64,000 bases of DNA, from contig DAOLFG010000010.1 in NCBI GenBank assembly GCA_035326425.1, forward strand, positions 44,395 to 108,394, written 5' to 3'. Source of the DNA: CALKJU01 sp035326425. Its GTDB lineage: Bacteria; Pseudomonadota; Alphaproteobacteria; Geminicoccales; Geminicoccaceae. Below, piece after piece: positions 8,704 to 18,087 of the stretch (positions are counted from its first letter, which is position 1; each line of letters opens with the position of its first letter). The notes under the pieces were generated by a model that ran no database searches, was not told where the DNA came from, and saw nothing but the letters and a program-made list of their open reading frames with translations. The translations under genes were made by a program, and so were the position numbers.

Positions 8704-9792
8704 TCAGGGCGTCACGATGGTGACGGTGTCGCCGTTCGGGTCGACCATGACCGGTGGACGCGGCGGCGGCGAGCCGGCGGCCTGGGCCGGCGCACCCTCC
8801 GGGCGCGGCGGACGCGGCACCGACTTGACCTTGTTGGTGACGTAGACCGTGCCGGTGGCCTCGTCGATCGCCACCGTGTTCGGCATCGAGCCGGTGACGA
8901 CGTTGGCGACGACCTTCAGCTCCTTGGCGTCGACCAGCGAGACGAAGCCGCCGCGCCGGTTGGCGACATAGACGATGCCACGCTCGGGATCGAAACTGAC
9001 GCCGAGCGCGCCCTCGCCGGTCGGGATGCTCTCCAGCACCGCACCGTCCTCGGCGCTCAGCACGGTGAGCGTGCCCGAGCCCTGGTTGGCGACGAACAGC
9101 CGGTCGCCCTCGGCGTCGTAGGCGACGTTGACCGGGCTCTCGCCGCCGGCCGGGAAGGACCGCTTCACCTTCGGGCCGGCGAGGTCGATCTCGTACAGCT
9201 CGTTGGCCTGCATCGCCGTGACGAACAGGCGCTGGCTCTTCGCATCCAGCGCCATGCCGGTGACGCCGCCCTTGAGGCCGCCGATGGTGCCGGCCAGCGT
9301 GTTGGTGGCACCGTCGATGATCCATACCTCGCCCGGCTCGTCGCCGCGGGTGAACGCCGTCACGTAGATGCGGTTGGCGTCCTCGTCGACCACCGCCTCG
9401 CGCAGATGGGCATCCTCGCCATGCTTGATGGTGGCGACGACCTTGCCGCTGGCGAGGTCGATCGCCGCCACCGTGCCGGTGCGAGTCTGGGTGGTATAGA
9501 GCGTCCTGGTCTTGTCGTTGAGGCCGAGGCCGTAGCCGGCCTCCTTGCCGAGCTGGATGGTCTCCTTGACGTCGAGCGTCGTGGGATCGAGGCCGAGGAT
9601 GGCGCCGTTGTCCTCGCCGCGGCTGCCGGCCGCCGCCACGTAGACCCGGCCCAGCGCCTCGCTCACCACCACCTCGTAGAGGCCGGTGCCGGGGCTGCTC
9701 GACTTGAGCACGGCGGGCTCGGCCAGCGCGGTGCCGGCACAGAGCACCGCCGTCAAGGCCAGGATCGGTCGGACGAAGGCACGGAACGGCAT
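8704..9792 (-). CDS. YVTN beta-propeller protein (YncE-like), exported
   Basis: A 362-residue protein with an N-terminal signal peptide (hydrophobic stretch ending in TALA|EPAVL near residue 24). Propeller blades follow, each with a short motif such as GRVYVAAAG, NRIYVTAFT, QRLFVTAM, DRLFVANQG, GIVYVANRR and GTVYVTNK. The C-terminus has a proline-rich patch (RPPRPEG...PPPRPP) before the last strand. YncE of E. coli, a relative, is periplasmic and under Fur control, but its role is not settled. This gene sits between the siderophore-binding protein and entC, in the same direction, which ties it to iron uptake. Function unknown; a periplasmic binding or scaffold role is only a guess. Confidence 0.8.
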   Translation of the reverse strand: MPFRAFVRPILALTAVLCAGTALAEPAVLKSSSPGTGLYEVVVSEALGRVYVAAAGSRGEDNGAILGLDPTTLDVKETIQLGKEAGYGLGLNDKTRTLYTTQTRTGTVAAIDLASGKVVATIKHGEDAHLREAVVDEDANRIYVTAFTRGDEPGEVWIIDGATNTLAGTIGGLKGGVTGMALDAKSQRLFVTAMQANELYEIDLAGPKVKRSFPAGGESPVNVAYDAEGDRLFVANQGSGTLTVLSAEDGAVLESIPTGEGALGVSFDPERGIVYVANRRGGFVSLVDAKELKVVANVVTGSMPNTVAIDEATGTVYVTNKVKSVPRPPRPEGAPAQAAGSPPPRPPVMVDPNGDTVTIVTP

Positions 9793-9845
9793 GGTTTTTC
9801 TCCGTCTGGTCACATGGGGCGCCGAGGCGTCGGGCGCCGGCAAGG

Positions 9846-10976
9846 TCAGTCGAGGTCGATCCAGTTGGGCCCACCCAGCGGGACGGCGAGGAAACGGTCG
9901 TCGATGAGCCGGCGGGTGGCGTCCGGGTCGAGCGAGGCGAACAGCTCGGGATGGATCCACCTGGCCAGGATCTCGACGGTGACGATGTCGAGCGGCGAGT
10001 TGAGCAGCTGGTGCGACAGCCCGTGGGCACGGCCGTCGCGCACGGCGGCGAGGCCCGGGAAGCCCGGCCGCGCGATCACGCCCTCCAGGGTCTCGCGGGC
10101 GCGGGCCTCGCTGTACTGCGGGCCGACCAGCAGGCCGGCGGTGCCCTCCATGTGGCTGCCGCCGGTGGCGATGTAGACGGCCGGGTTCTGCGCCAGCACG
10201 AACTCGAGGCCGAGCTTGCCGAACGGGCCCGGGATCACCGCCTCGCCGATGTTGCGGCCGCCGACGAAGTCGATGATCTCGCCGACATTGCCGCGACCGG
10301 GCGAGTTGCAGCAGTCGGCCGTCATCGCGGCGTGCGGCTCGAGGAACACGGCTGGCCGGTCGGCGTCGCCGAGCGTCGCCACCCGGGCGGCGACGGCATC
10401 GAGGCGGGCCCTGCGGAAGGCCAGGAACGCGTCCGCCTGCGCCTCGCGGCCGATGGCGGCGGCCAGCAGCCTCAGGCTCGGCTCGACGTTGGCGAGCGGG
10501 TGGATGAGGAAGTCGATGATGGCGACCGGGATTCCGGCCGACTCGATCTTGGCGCGCTCCTCGGGCGAAGGCTGGGCACCCAGCGAGAACAGCGCGAGGT
10601 CGGGGCGGGCGGCAACCACCTGCTCGACCGACAGCGTGCCGGCCGAGCTCGCCACCTCGGCCAGCCCCTCGATCGCCGGGAACTTCGCCCGGTAGGCCTC
10701 CCAGGTGGCCTTGCCGATGCGGTTGATGTCGCGCGGCCAGGCGGCGAGCACGCTCACCGGGTCGGGGTGGATCAGCGCCAGCGCCACCAGGAAGCGGCCG
10801 TCGTCGATCAGCAGCCGCTGTGCCGGCGCGCCCAGCTCGACCTGCCGGCCGGTGACGTCGGTCAGCGTCGCCGCCGACGACACCGCCGGGCAGACGGCCA
10901 GCACCCACGCCACGCACAGCGCGAGCCGGCGGACGAGGGCGCCTGCACGCGAGCGACCTGCTGTAAGAAGCTGCAT
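9846..10976 (-). CDS. Periplasmic ferric-siderophore (FecB/FepB-type) binding protein
   Basis: A 376-residue class III periplasmic binding protein. It has a signal peptide (LALCVAWVLAVCPAVSSA|ATL near residue 35) and then the typical opening TLTDVTGRQVELGAPAQRLL. The two lobes follow, with VVAARPDLALF and FVLAQNPAVYIATG segments. The family delivers ferric siderophores or B12 to FecCD-like permeases. As first gene of the leftward operon, followed by siderophore synthesis genes, a catecholate ferric complex is the likely ligand. Permeases are not in the window, but a matching ATPase fragment lies at the other end of the operon. The sequence is somewhat divergent from FepB, so the exact ligand is inferred. 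Confidence 0.85.
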   Translation of the reverse strand: MQLLTAGRSRAGALVRRLALCVAWVLAVCPAVSSAATLTDVTGRQVELGAPAQRLLIDDGRFLVALALIHPDPVSVLAAWPRDINRIGKATWEAYRAKFPAIEGLAEVASSAGTLSVEQVVAARPDLALFSLGAQPSPEERAKIESAGIPVAIIDFLIHPLANVEPSLRLLAAAIGREAQADAFLAFRRARLDAVAARVATLGDADRPAVFLEPHAAMTADCCNSPGRGNVGEIIDFVGGRNIGEAVIPGPFGKLGLEFVLAQNPAVYIATGGSHMEGTAGLLVGPQYSEARARETLEGVIARPGFPGLAAVRDGRAHGLSHQLLNSPLDIVTVEILARWIHPELFASLDPDATRRLIDDRFLAVPLGGPNWIDLD

Positions 10977-11012
10977 AAGGAAGACAATTTTCCTTGCGAC
11001 GACCCGCGCCGC

Positions 11013-11041
11013 AATCTCGTTTTCTCACGCGATCATGTCAA
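11013..11041 (-). promoter_or_regulatory. Candidate sigma-70 promoter of the siderophore operon
   Basis: Read leftward, TTGACA (11041-11036) is followed after 17 bases by GAGATT (11018-11013). The first box is perfect; the second matches TATAAT at only 3 of 6 positions. It lies about 40 bases upstream of the binding-protein start, inside the 10977-11177 gap, which is strikingly AT-rich for this genome. The same gap has two TGTAAC copies spaced 10 bases (11051, 11061) and a second TATAAT at 11090-11085. Iron control by Fur, Irr or RirA is expected, but I could not recognise a clear box. Confidence 0.4.
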
Positions 11042-11177
11042 CTCGATCTCTGTAACACACTGTAACTTATACGAGTGATCGAATATTATAACCAATCTAA
11101 TTCTAGTAGATCCCGCATCGCGAGTTCTGTGACTTGTACTTTGCCGGAGCTGAACGACGGGGAGGCGCTCGCCGGCC

Positions 11178-11942
11178 TCACTCCATCAGCTTGTCGTGGG
11201 CGTCGGCCACGCCCTTGCGCCAGTAGCCGGCGGCCTTCGTCCAGGCCATCGGATGGCCGCGCGAGCCCACGAGCTCGTCGCGCACCGCACGGGCGACGCG
11301 GGCTTCGGCGGCGATCCAGACGAAGCCGTCGCCCGCGGGCAGCGCGATGCCGCGCAGGGCCGCCAGCAGCGGCGCCGGGTCGTCGGCGCGATCGAGCGGC
11401 CGGTGGACCCAGATCGCCTCGTGCCGGGCCCTGGTCGCGAAGGCCTGCTGCTCGCGCTCGTCGGTGACGGCGACGACGCTGACGACGGCCGTGCCCTCGG
11501 GCAGCTCCTCGATGCGCCGGCCGATCGCCGGCAGGGCGGTCTCGTCGCCGACCAGCAGCCACCAGTCGAAGGTCGGCGACACCACGGCCGAGCCGCGCGG
11601 GCCGCCGATCTCCAGCACCTCGCCCGGTGCGGCGTCGATCGCCCATTGCGTGGCCGGGCCGGCGTCGTGGACGGCGAAGTCGATCGCCAGCGTGCGGGCC
11701 GCCGGGTCGAAATGCCGCGGGGTGTAGTCCCGCCGCTCGGGCTCGCCGCCGGTCTCGATGGACAGCTTGACGTGGTCGTCGGGCGCGAGGCTGACGAAGT
11801 CGGCGAGATCCTCGCCCTCGAGCAGGATGCGGATCATGCCGGGCGTGATCCGGGTCTTCTGCTTGACGGTCAGGCGCCGCCACCGGATCTCGTGGCGATG
11901 GCGGGTGATGCGGTGCCCGGTGGGCGTCTCGGTCGTGGCCAT
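11178..11942 (-). CDS. Siderophore-interacting protein, FAD-dependent ferric-siderophore reductase (ViuB/YqjH family)
   Basis: A 254-residue SIP-family flavoprotein. It has an N-terminal FAD-binding barrel with RRDYTPR at 70-76 (flavin-contacting Arg-x-Tyr-Thr), then LVGDETALPAIGRRIEEL, the family's pyridine-nucleotide/SIP signature. The tail GYWRKGVADAH resembles the YqjH/ViuB C-terminus. It would reduce ferric siderophore in the cytoplasm so that iron is released. Start ATG lies 4 bases after the methyltransferase stop, so the two are co-transcribed. The siderophore operon lies just downstream in the same direction. Confidence 0.92.
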   Translation of the reverse strand: MATTETPTGHRITRHRHEIRWRRLTVKQKTRITPGMIRILLEGEDLADFVSLAPDDHVKLSIETGGEPERRDYTPRHFDPAARTLAIDFAVHDAGPATQWAIDAAPGEVLEIGGPRGSAVVSPTFDWWLLVGDETALPAIGRRIEELPEGTAVVSVVAVTDEREQQAFATRARHEAIWVHRPLDRADDPAPLLAALRGIALPAGDGFVWIAAEARVARAVRDELVGSRGHPMAWTKAAGYWRKGVADAHDKLME

Positions 11943-11946
11943 GGTC

Positions 11947-12564
11947 TCAGTCCGGCTGGAAACGGCTGACCTCGATGCCCGAGCCCACGGGCAGCAGCAC
12001 GCTGGTGATGCCGGGCTTGGCGCGGACGGCGCGGCCATAGGCCTTCACGTCCTCGTTGCCGGGCCTCAGCATGTTGTCGGCGACGACGATCGCGCCCGGA
12101 GCGAGCTTGGGATGGAACGCCTCGAGGCAGGGCAGGTAGAGGTCCTTCCACAGGTCGACCAGCACGAAGTCGACCCTGCCCGGCAGCTCGCCGATCATCC
12201 GCACCGCATCGCCGACCCTGAAGTCGATGTGCTCGGCGAGGCCGGCCTCGACCGCCATCTCGCGCGCGAAGGCCGACTTGTAGCCGTGCAGCTCCATGGT
12301 GATCAGCCGGCCGCCGCTCGCCCGCGCGGCCTCGGCGAGCCAGATGCCGGAATAGCCGAACGAGGTGCCGAGCTCGAGGATGGTCGGCGCCTCCAGGCTG
12401 CGGGCCAGGATGTTGAGCAGCCGGCCGGTGTCAGGCCCGACCGCCCGCATCCGCTGGTCCTGGCCGCCGTCGCGGCCGCCCGGCGGCTCGTCGCGCGGCT
12501 GGCTCCGTTCCTGCCGCATCCGCTCGTGATAGGCGTCGAGCACCGCCGTGACGCGTTCGTCCAT
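11947..12564 (-). CDS. SAM-dependent O-methyltransferase-like protein
   Basis: A class I methyltransferase of 205 residues with the SAM-binding ILELGTSFGYSGIWLA stretch, an acidic residue ending strand 2 (TMELH), and VDFVLVDLWKDLY as motif for metal or SAM contact. It resembles the cation-dependent O-methyltransferase family 3 (catechol or caffeoyl-CoA type). Start is ATG at 12564; a longer frame reaches 12648 but would run through the palindromic operator, so the short form is preferred. It forms an operon with the siderophore reductase. A catechol substrate is tempting given the neighbours, but nothing in the sequence proves it. Confidence 0.8.
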   Translation of the reverse strand: MDERVTAVLDAYHERMRQERSQPRDEPPGGRDGGQDQRMRAVGPDTGRLLNILARSLEAPTILELGTSFGYSGIWLAEAARASGGRLITMELHGYKSAFAREMAVEAGLAEHIDFRVGDAVRMIGELPGRVDFVLVDLWKDLYLPCLEAFHPKLAPGAIVVADNMLRPGNEDVKAYGRAVRAKPGITSVLLPVGSGIEVSRFQPD

Positions 12565-12604
12565 AGGATGGATCCCGTTTGTTCCGTCACGGTCAGATAG
12601 ATGT

Positions 12605-12641
12605 CGATATATCGAAATACAAGATATATCTAGATATATCT
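12605..12641. promoter_or_regulatory. Triple GATATATC palindromic operator
   Basis: Three perfect 10-base palindromes, each with core GATATATC: CGATATATCG at 12605-12614, AGATATATCT at 12622-12631, and AGATATATCT at 12632-12641, the last two abutting. Centre spacings are 17 and 10 bases. The array lies 41 to 77 bases upstream of the methyltransferase ATG and is sharply AT-rich in a GC-rich genome. The layout suggests cooperative binding of a dimeric repressor. In E. coli the homologous ferric reductase gene yqjH is controlled by the PadR-family protein YqjI; a similar regulator is a reasonable guess, but none is encoded in the window. Confidence 0.65.
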
Positions 12642-12741
12642 GTTCCAAACAGCCGCCGGGCGCAGATCGGCGGTCGCCTCGTCGGGCACGTCCAGGCTGA
12701 ACGGTCGCGGCCGTGCGGTCCTGGCGGGGCTGCCCGAACCC

Positions 12742-14487
12742 TCAGCCCTGGCGGCGCCTGCGCTCGGCGTCGTCCCAGGCGGTGAGGGCCTGGTAGTCCG
12801 GCACGAAGCCCAGGCCCTTCCTGGCATCCGACGACACGACGGTCCGCGAGGTCACGACGTCGACCAGCGCCGGGGCGTTGGCGAGCGCCCGCTCGAGGGC
12901 ACCGCGCAGGTCCTCCGGCTTCTCGACCCGCTCGCCGTGCAGGCCGAAGGCGCGCGCCATCGCGGCGTAGTCGGAATGCGCCAGCAGCGTGCCGACGACC
13001 CGGCCGCCATAGTTGCTCTCCTGGTCGTAGCGCTCGATGTTCCAGGCGGCGTTGTTGGAGACGACGAACACCGCCTTCGCACCGTGGCGGGCGGCGGTGT
13101 CGATCTCCATGGCGTTGATGCCGAAGGCGCCGTCGCCGGTGACGCAGACGACCTGCCGGCCGGGGAAGGCCAGCGAGGCCGCGACGGCGAACGGCGTGCC
13201 GACGCCGAGGCAGCCGAAGGCGCCGGCATCCATGTAGGTGCGGGCCTCCAGGCCGACGCGGGCGAAGCTCAGCAGGTCGCCGCCGTCGGCGATGGCGATG
13301 TAGTCGGGATCGGCCACCTGCCGGATGGCGTCGAAGATGGCGCCGGGATGCACCTTGCCGTCGCTGCCGACCGTCTGGCGCGCCGCCGCCTCGGCGGCCG
13401 AGGCCGAGCGCTCCCGGTGGCGCCGGCGCAGCCCGTCGGTCCAGGCGCGGTCGACCGCCGGCTCGCGGTTGCCGGCGGCCTCGACAATGGCGGCCAGCGC
13501 CAGCGCCGGCGTGGCGTGGAGCTCGGGATCGCCGCGGCGGTTGTCGATCAGCTCGCCCGGGCTGTCGGCCAGCCTGACGAAGCGGGCGCTCGGGAACACC
13601 GCCGGCGAGCCGTAGCCCATCTGGTAGTCGAGCTTGCGGCCGATCACCAGCACGAGGTCGGCCTCGGTCATCGCTGCCGCCCGCATCGCCCCCACCACCG
13701 ACGGATGATCGGCCGGCACCAGGCCGCGGCTCTCCTGGGTGTCGAGATAGACCGCACCCGTGCGGTCGAGCAGCCGCACCAGCTCCGGGCCGGCCTGCCG
13801 GGCGCCGCGGCCGGTCATCACCAGCGGCCGCCTGGCCGACCATATGGCGTCGACGGCGGCCGCCACCGCCTCGGGATCCGGCTGCACGACGCGCGGCCCC
13901 TTCGGCCGCATCCAGTCGTCGAGGACGAGCTGCCGGGGCACGTGCGTTCGCAGCACGTCGGTCGGGATCTCGATATAGGCCGGCCCCGGCTCGCCGAGGT
14001 CGCCCATGGCGCGCGATACCGCCTCGTCCAGCTCGCGGACCACCTGCTCGGCGACGCGGGCGGTGCGGGCGACGCAGCAGACCGGCCGCAGGATGTCGAC
14101 ATGCGGGATGTCCTGTAGCGGCCTCATGTTGGCCTGCGGCCGCGAGGTACAGCCGCCGATCAGGAGCACCGGCACGCGGGCCAGCATGGCATTCGCCATG
14201 GCGGTGACGGTGTTGGTGACGCCGGGCCCGGCGGTGACCATGGCGACGCCGAGCCCGCCGGTCAGCTCGGCATGGGCGTGCGCCATGTGGACGGCCGCCC
14301 CCTCGTCGCGCACGTCGACGATGCGGATGCCGAGCCTCGCCAGGTGGTCCCAGATCGGCTGGATGTGGCCGCCCTGCAGGCCGAACACCCGGTCGATGCC
14401 GCGGGCCGCGAGGAAGCGCGCGACCCAGGCGGCGCAGGCGTCGGGATCGGCGTTGAGGTCGATCGTGCCGCTGGATGGGTTGGTCAC
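12742..14487 (-). CDS. Thiamine diphosphate-dependent enzyme (acetolactate synthase / 2-hydroxyacyl-CoA lyase family)
   Basis: A ThDP enzyme of 581 residues with all three domains. The N-terminal PYR domain has catalytic Glu62 (VRDEGAAVHMA) and TAGPGVTN. The central domain contains RPLVMTGRGA. The C-terminal PP domain has the ThDP/Mg motif GDGAFG...NN (GDGAFGINAMEI to VVSNNAAWN). Family members include acetolactate synthase, oxalyl-CoA decarboxylase, benzoylformate decarboxylase and 2-hydroxyacyl-CoA lyase. The start is GTG at 14487, 4 bases after the stop of an acyl-CoA ligase. That pairing favours a CoA-thioester lyase or decarboxylase over branched-chain synthesis, and no small regulatory IlvH subunit is nearby. 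The exact substrate is unknown. Confidence 0.82.
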   Translation of the reverse strand: MTNPSSGTIDLNADPDACAAWVARFLAARGIDRVFGLQGGHIQPIWDHLARLGIRIVDVRDEGAAVHMAHAHAELTGGLGVAMVTAGPGVTNTVTAMANAMLARVPVLLIGGCTSRPQANMRPLQDIPHVDILRPVCCVARTARVAEQVVRELDEAVSRAMGDLGEPGPAYIEIPTDVLRTHVPRQLVLDDWMRPKGPRVVQPDPEAVAAAVDAIWSARRPLVMTGRGARQAGPELVRLLDRTGAVYLDTQESRGLVPADHPSVVGAMRAAAMTEADLVLVIGRKLDYQMGYGSPAVFPSARFVRLADSPGELIDNRRGDPELHATPALALAAIVEAAGNREPAVDRAWTDGLRRRHRERSASAAEAAARQTVGSDGKVHPGAIFDAIRQVADPDYIAIADGGDLLSFARVGLEARTYMDAGAFGCLGVGTPFAVAASLAFPGRQVVCVTGDGAFGINAMEIDTAARHGAKAVFVVSNNAAWNIERYDQESNYGGRVVGTLLAHSDYAAMARAFGLHGERVEKPEDLRGALERALANAPALVDVVTSRTVVSSDARKGLGFVPDYQALTAWDDAERRRRQG

Positions 14488-14491
14488 GGGA

Positions 14492-16057
14492 TCAGCCTCC
14501 CCCTCTCGCCGTCAACTGCGTCCTCAGGACGCGGTGCAGGTTCTTGCCGGTGGCGGTGCGCGGCATCTCGTCGTCGCGCAGGAAGCTGCAGCCGCGCGGC
14601 CGCTTGTAGCCGGCGAGCCTGTCGCGCGACCAGGCGACCAGCTCGGCTGCGGTCACGGCCGCACCGTCCTTCAGGACCACCACCGCATGCACGGCCTCGC
14701 CCCACTTGGCGTCGGGCAGGCCGATGACGGCGACGTCCCGCACCGCCGGATGGCCGCCGAGCACCGCCTCGACCTCCGAGGGATAGACGTTCTCGCCGCC
14801 GGAGATGATCATGTTGCTCTTGCGGTCGACGAGATGGATGTAGCCGTCCCCGTCGCGGCGGGCCATGTCGCCGACCGTGCAGTAGTCGCCACGGAAGGCC
14901 TCCGCCGTCTTCTCCGGCAGCTTCCAGTAGCGGTCGAAGGTGTAGGGGTTGGAGGAGTACAGCTCGCCCGCCTCGCCGTCCGGCACCTCGTCGCCGTTGC
15001 CGTCGAGAATCCGGATCGGCGCCGAGCCGACGCACTCGCGCCCGACCGAGCCCAGCTTGCTGAACTGCTCGTGCGGGTGGAGCATGGTGACCCAGCCGGC
15101 CTCGCTCGAGCCGTAGAGCTCGAACAGGCCCGAGTTGGGAAACATCTCCATGACCTCGCGCTTGGTATCCTGGCGCGCCGGCGCCGAGGAGATCATCAGC
15201 CTGGTGACGCGGCCGAAGTCCAATCCCGCCCGCAATGCCGCCGGCAGGCCCAGCATCATGATGTAGTGGGTCGGCACCAGCGAGGTGAAGGTCGAGCCGC
15301 CCTCGGCCAGCGTGCGGGCGGCATGCTCGGGATCGAAGCTCCTGCGCGAATAGATCGCGGTCTCGGCGCCGCAGTAGGCGAATGCGCCCAGGAAATTGAG
15401 CGAGTTGGCGTGGCACAATGGCATGACGAGCAGCGCACCGTCGCGCCGGTGGATGCCGAGCTCGATCTCGGTGAACAGCGACAGCAGCACGGCGGCCCGG
15501 TGGCTGCGCAGCACGCCCTTGGGCCGGCCGGTGGTGCCCGAGGTGTACATCAGGGTCCAGGGATCGGCCGGCACGACATGCTGGCCGGGCTCGCGGTCGC
15601 TCGCCCGCGCGATCAGCTCCTCGTAGGCGCGATAGCCGGCGGGACAGGGTGCCCGGCCGAAATGCACGAGGTTGGCGGCCGGCACCGGCAGGTCGGCGCG
15701 CACCTCCTCGACGAGGCCCGCCAGCTCGTCCTGCACGATCAGCGCCGTGGCCTCGGCGTTCTCGACGATGTAGAGCGCCTCCCTGCCGGTGAGCCGGAAG
15801 TTGATCGGCACGACGATCAGCCCCGCCTTGGCGGTAGCGCCATAGATCTCCAGCCACTCGACGCAGTTGTGGGCCAGGACGGCGACCCGGTCGCCCTTGG
15901 CCAGGCCGAGCCCCAGCAGCGCGTTGGCGAGGCGGCAGGAGCGCCCGTTCCATTGACGGAAGGTCATCGCGCGCTCGAGGTCGCGGGCGCCGCTGGCCTC
16001 CCCCAGGACACAGGCGTGCACCGCCAGCATCTGCCCGACCGTCAGCAGCTCCTTCAT
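14492..16057 (-). CDS. AMP-dependent acyl-CoA synthetase/ligase
   Basis: A 521-residue ANL-superfamily ligase. Motifs: MYTSGTTGRPKGV at 170-182 (ATP phosphate binding), LYGSSEAGW, TVGDMARRDGDGY, DRKSNMIISGGENVYPSEVE, and the C-terminal lysine in PRTATGKNLHR. It activates a carboxylic acid to its CoA thioester via the adenylate. I chose the ATG at 16057 because GGGAGGGAGC lies just upstream; the frame could extend to 16099. It is co-transcribed with the ThDP enzyme, so the two may activate and then cleave or decarboxylate the same acid. The substrate cannot be read from sequence. Confidence 0.87.
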   Translation of the reverse strand: MKELLTVGQMLAVHACVLGEASGARDLERAMTFRQWNGRSCRLANALLGLGLAKGDRVAVLAHNCVEWLEIYGATAKAGLIVVPINFRLTGREALYIVENAEATALIVQDELAGLVEEVRADLPVPAANLVHFGRAPCPAGYRAYEELIARASDREPGQHVVPADPWTLMYTSGTTGRPKGVLRSHRAAVLLSLFTEIELGIHRRDGALLVMPLCHANSLNFLGAFAYCGAETAIYSRRSFDPEHAARTLAEGGSTFTSLVPTHYIMMLGLPAALRAGLDFGRVTRLMISSAPARQDTKREVMEMFPNSGLFELYGSSEAGWVTMLHPHEQFSKLGSVGRECVGSAPIRILDGNGDEVPDGEAGELYSSNPYTFDRYWKLPEKTAEAFRGDYCTVGDMARRDGDGYIHLVDRKSNMIISGGENVYPSEVEAVLGGHPAVRDVAVIGLPDAKWGEAVHAVVVLKDGAAVTAAELVAWSRDRLAGYKRPRGCSFLRDDEMPRTATGKNLHRVLRTQLTARGGG

Positions 16058-16758
16058 CGGCCGCTCCCTCCCCGCGAGCCCCCGGCACCGGCCGCCCAAT
16101 CTAGCGCCTTCGGGCCGGCCCTGTCGCCGGAGCGCCGCGCCGTTTACCGACGCTTCACCCCGCCCGGGCAGAATGTCCGGCAGCGGATGCCCGACGAGGT
16201 CCAGGCGTGCGAGCGATCCTTTCCGTCCGATGGCCGTGGCTGCTGGCGATGCTGGTGCTGCTGGCGGCGCTGCCCGGCGGCCGCGAGGCGGCGGCGACGC
16301 CGGCGGCGATGGCCGGCCTGCTGCGCACGGTCGAGCGCGACGTCGGTGCCATGGCCGAGCAGGTGAGCGTGATGCGCGGCCAGCTCGACCAGCGGATCGA
16401 GGGCGAGGGGCCGGGCTCGCGCGTGGTCGGCATCGCCGATGGCGGCTTCCTCTCGACCATGCGCTCGCTCCACCAGGCCAGCCTGCGGATCGAGCGGCGG
16501 CTCGCCCAGCTGAAGCCCCGCCTGCGCCAGCTCGACGAGGCGCGGGCCGGCGAGATCCTGCTGGCGATGCGCGTCGAGCTGTCGACGCTGGCCCTGGCGC
16601 TGGCCGACCTCGTCGACGCCCGCGATCCCGAGGTGCGGGCCCTGGCGCTCGACCAGCTCACCCGCGCCCTCTCGGCGCTGGACGGCGCCACCGCCGCCGT
16701 CTGGACGCTCGATCCGTCCTCGGCGGACCCGCCGCCCTCCATCCTCCACACCGCCGGG

Positions 16759-18084
<1,326 letters not shown>

Positions 18085-18087
18085 GGC

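Noticed and set aside
12565..12648. Longer start for the O-methyltransferase (28 extra residues)
   Set aside because: The extension is translated from the palindromic operator region and has no family similarity.
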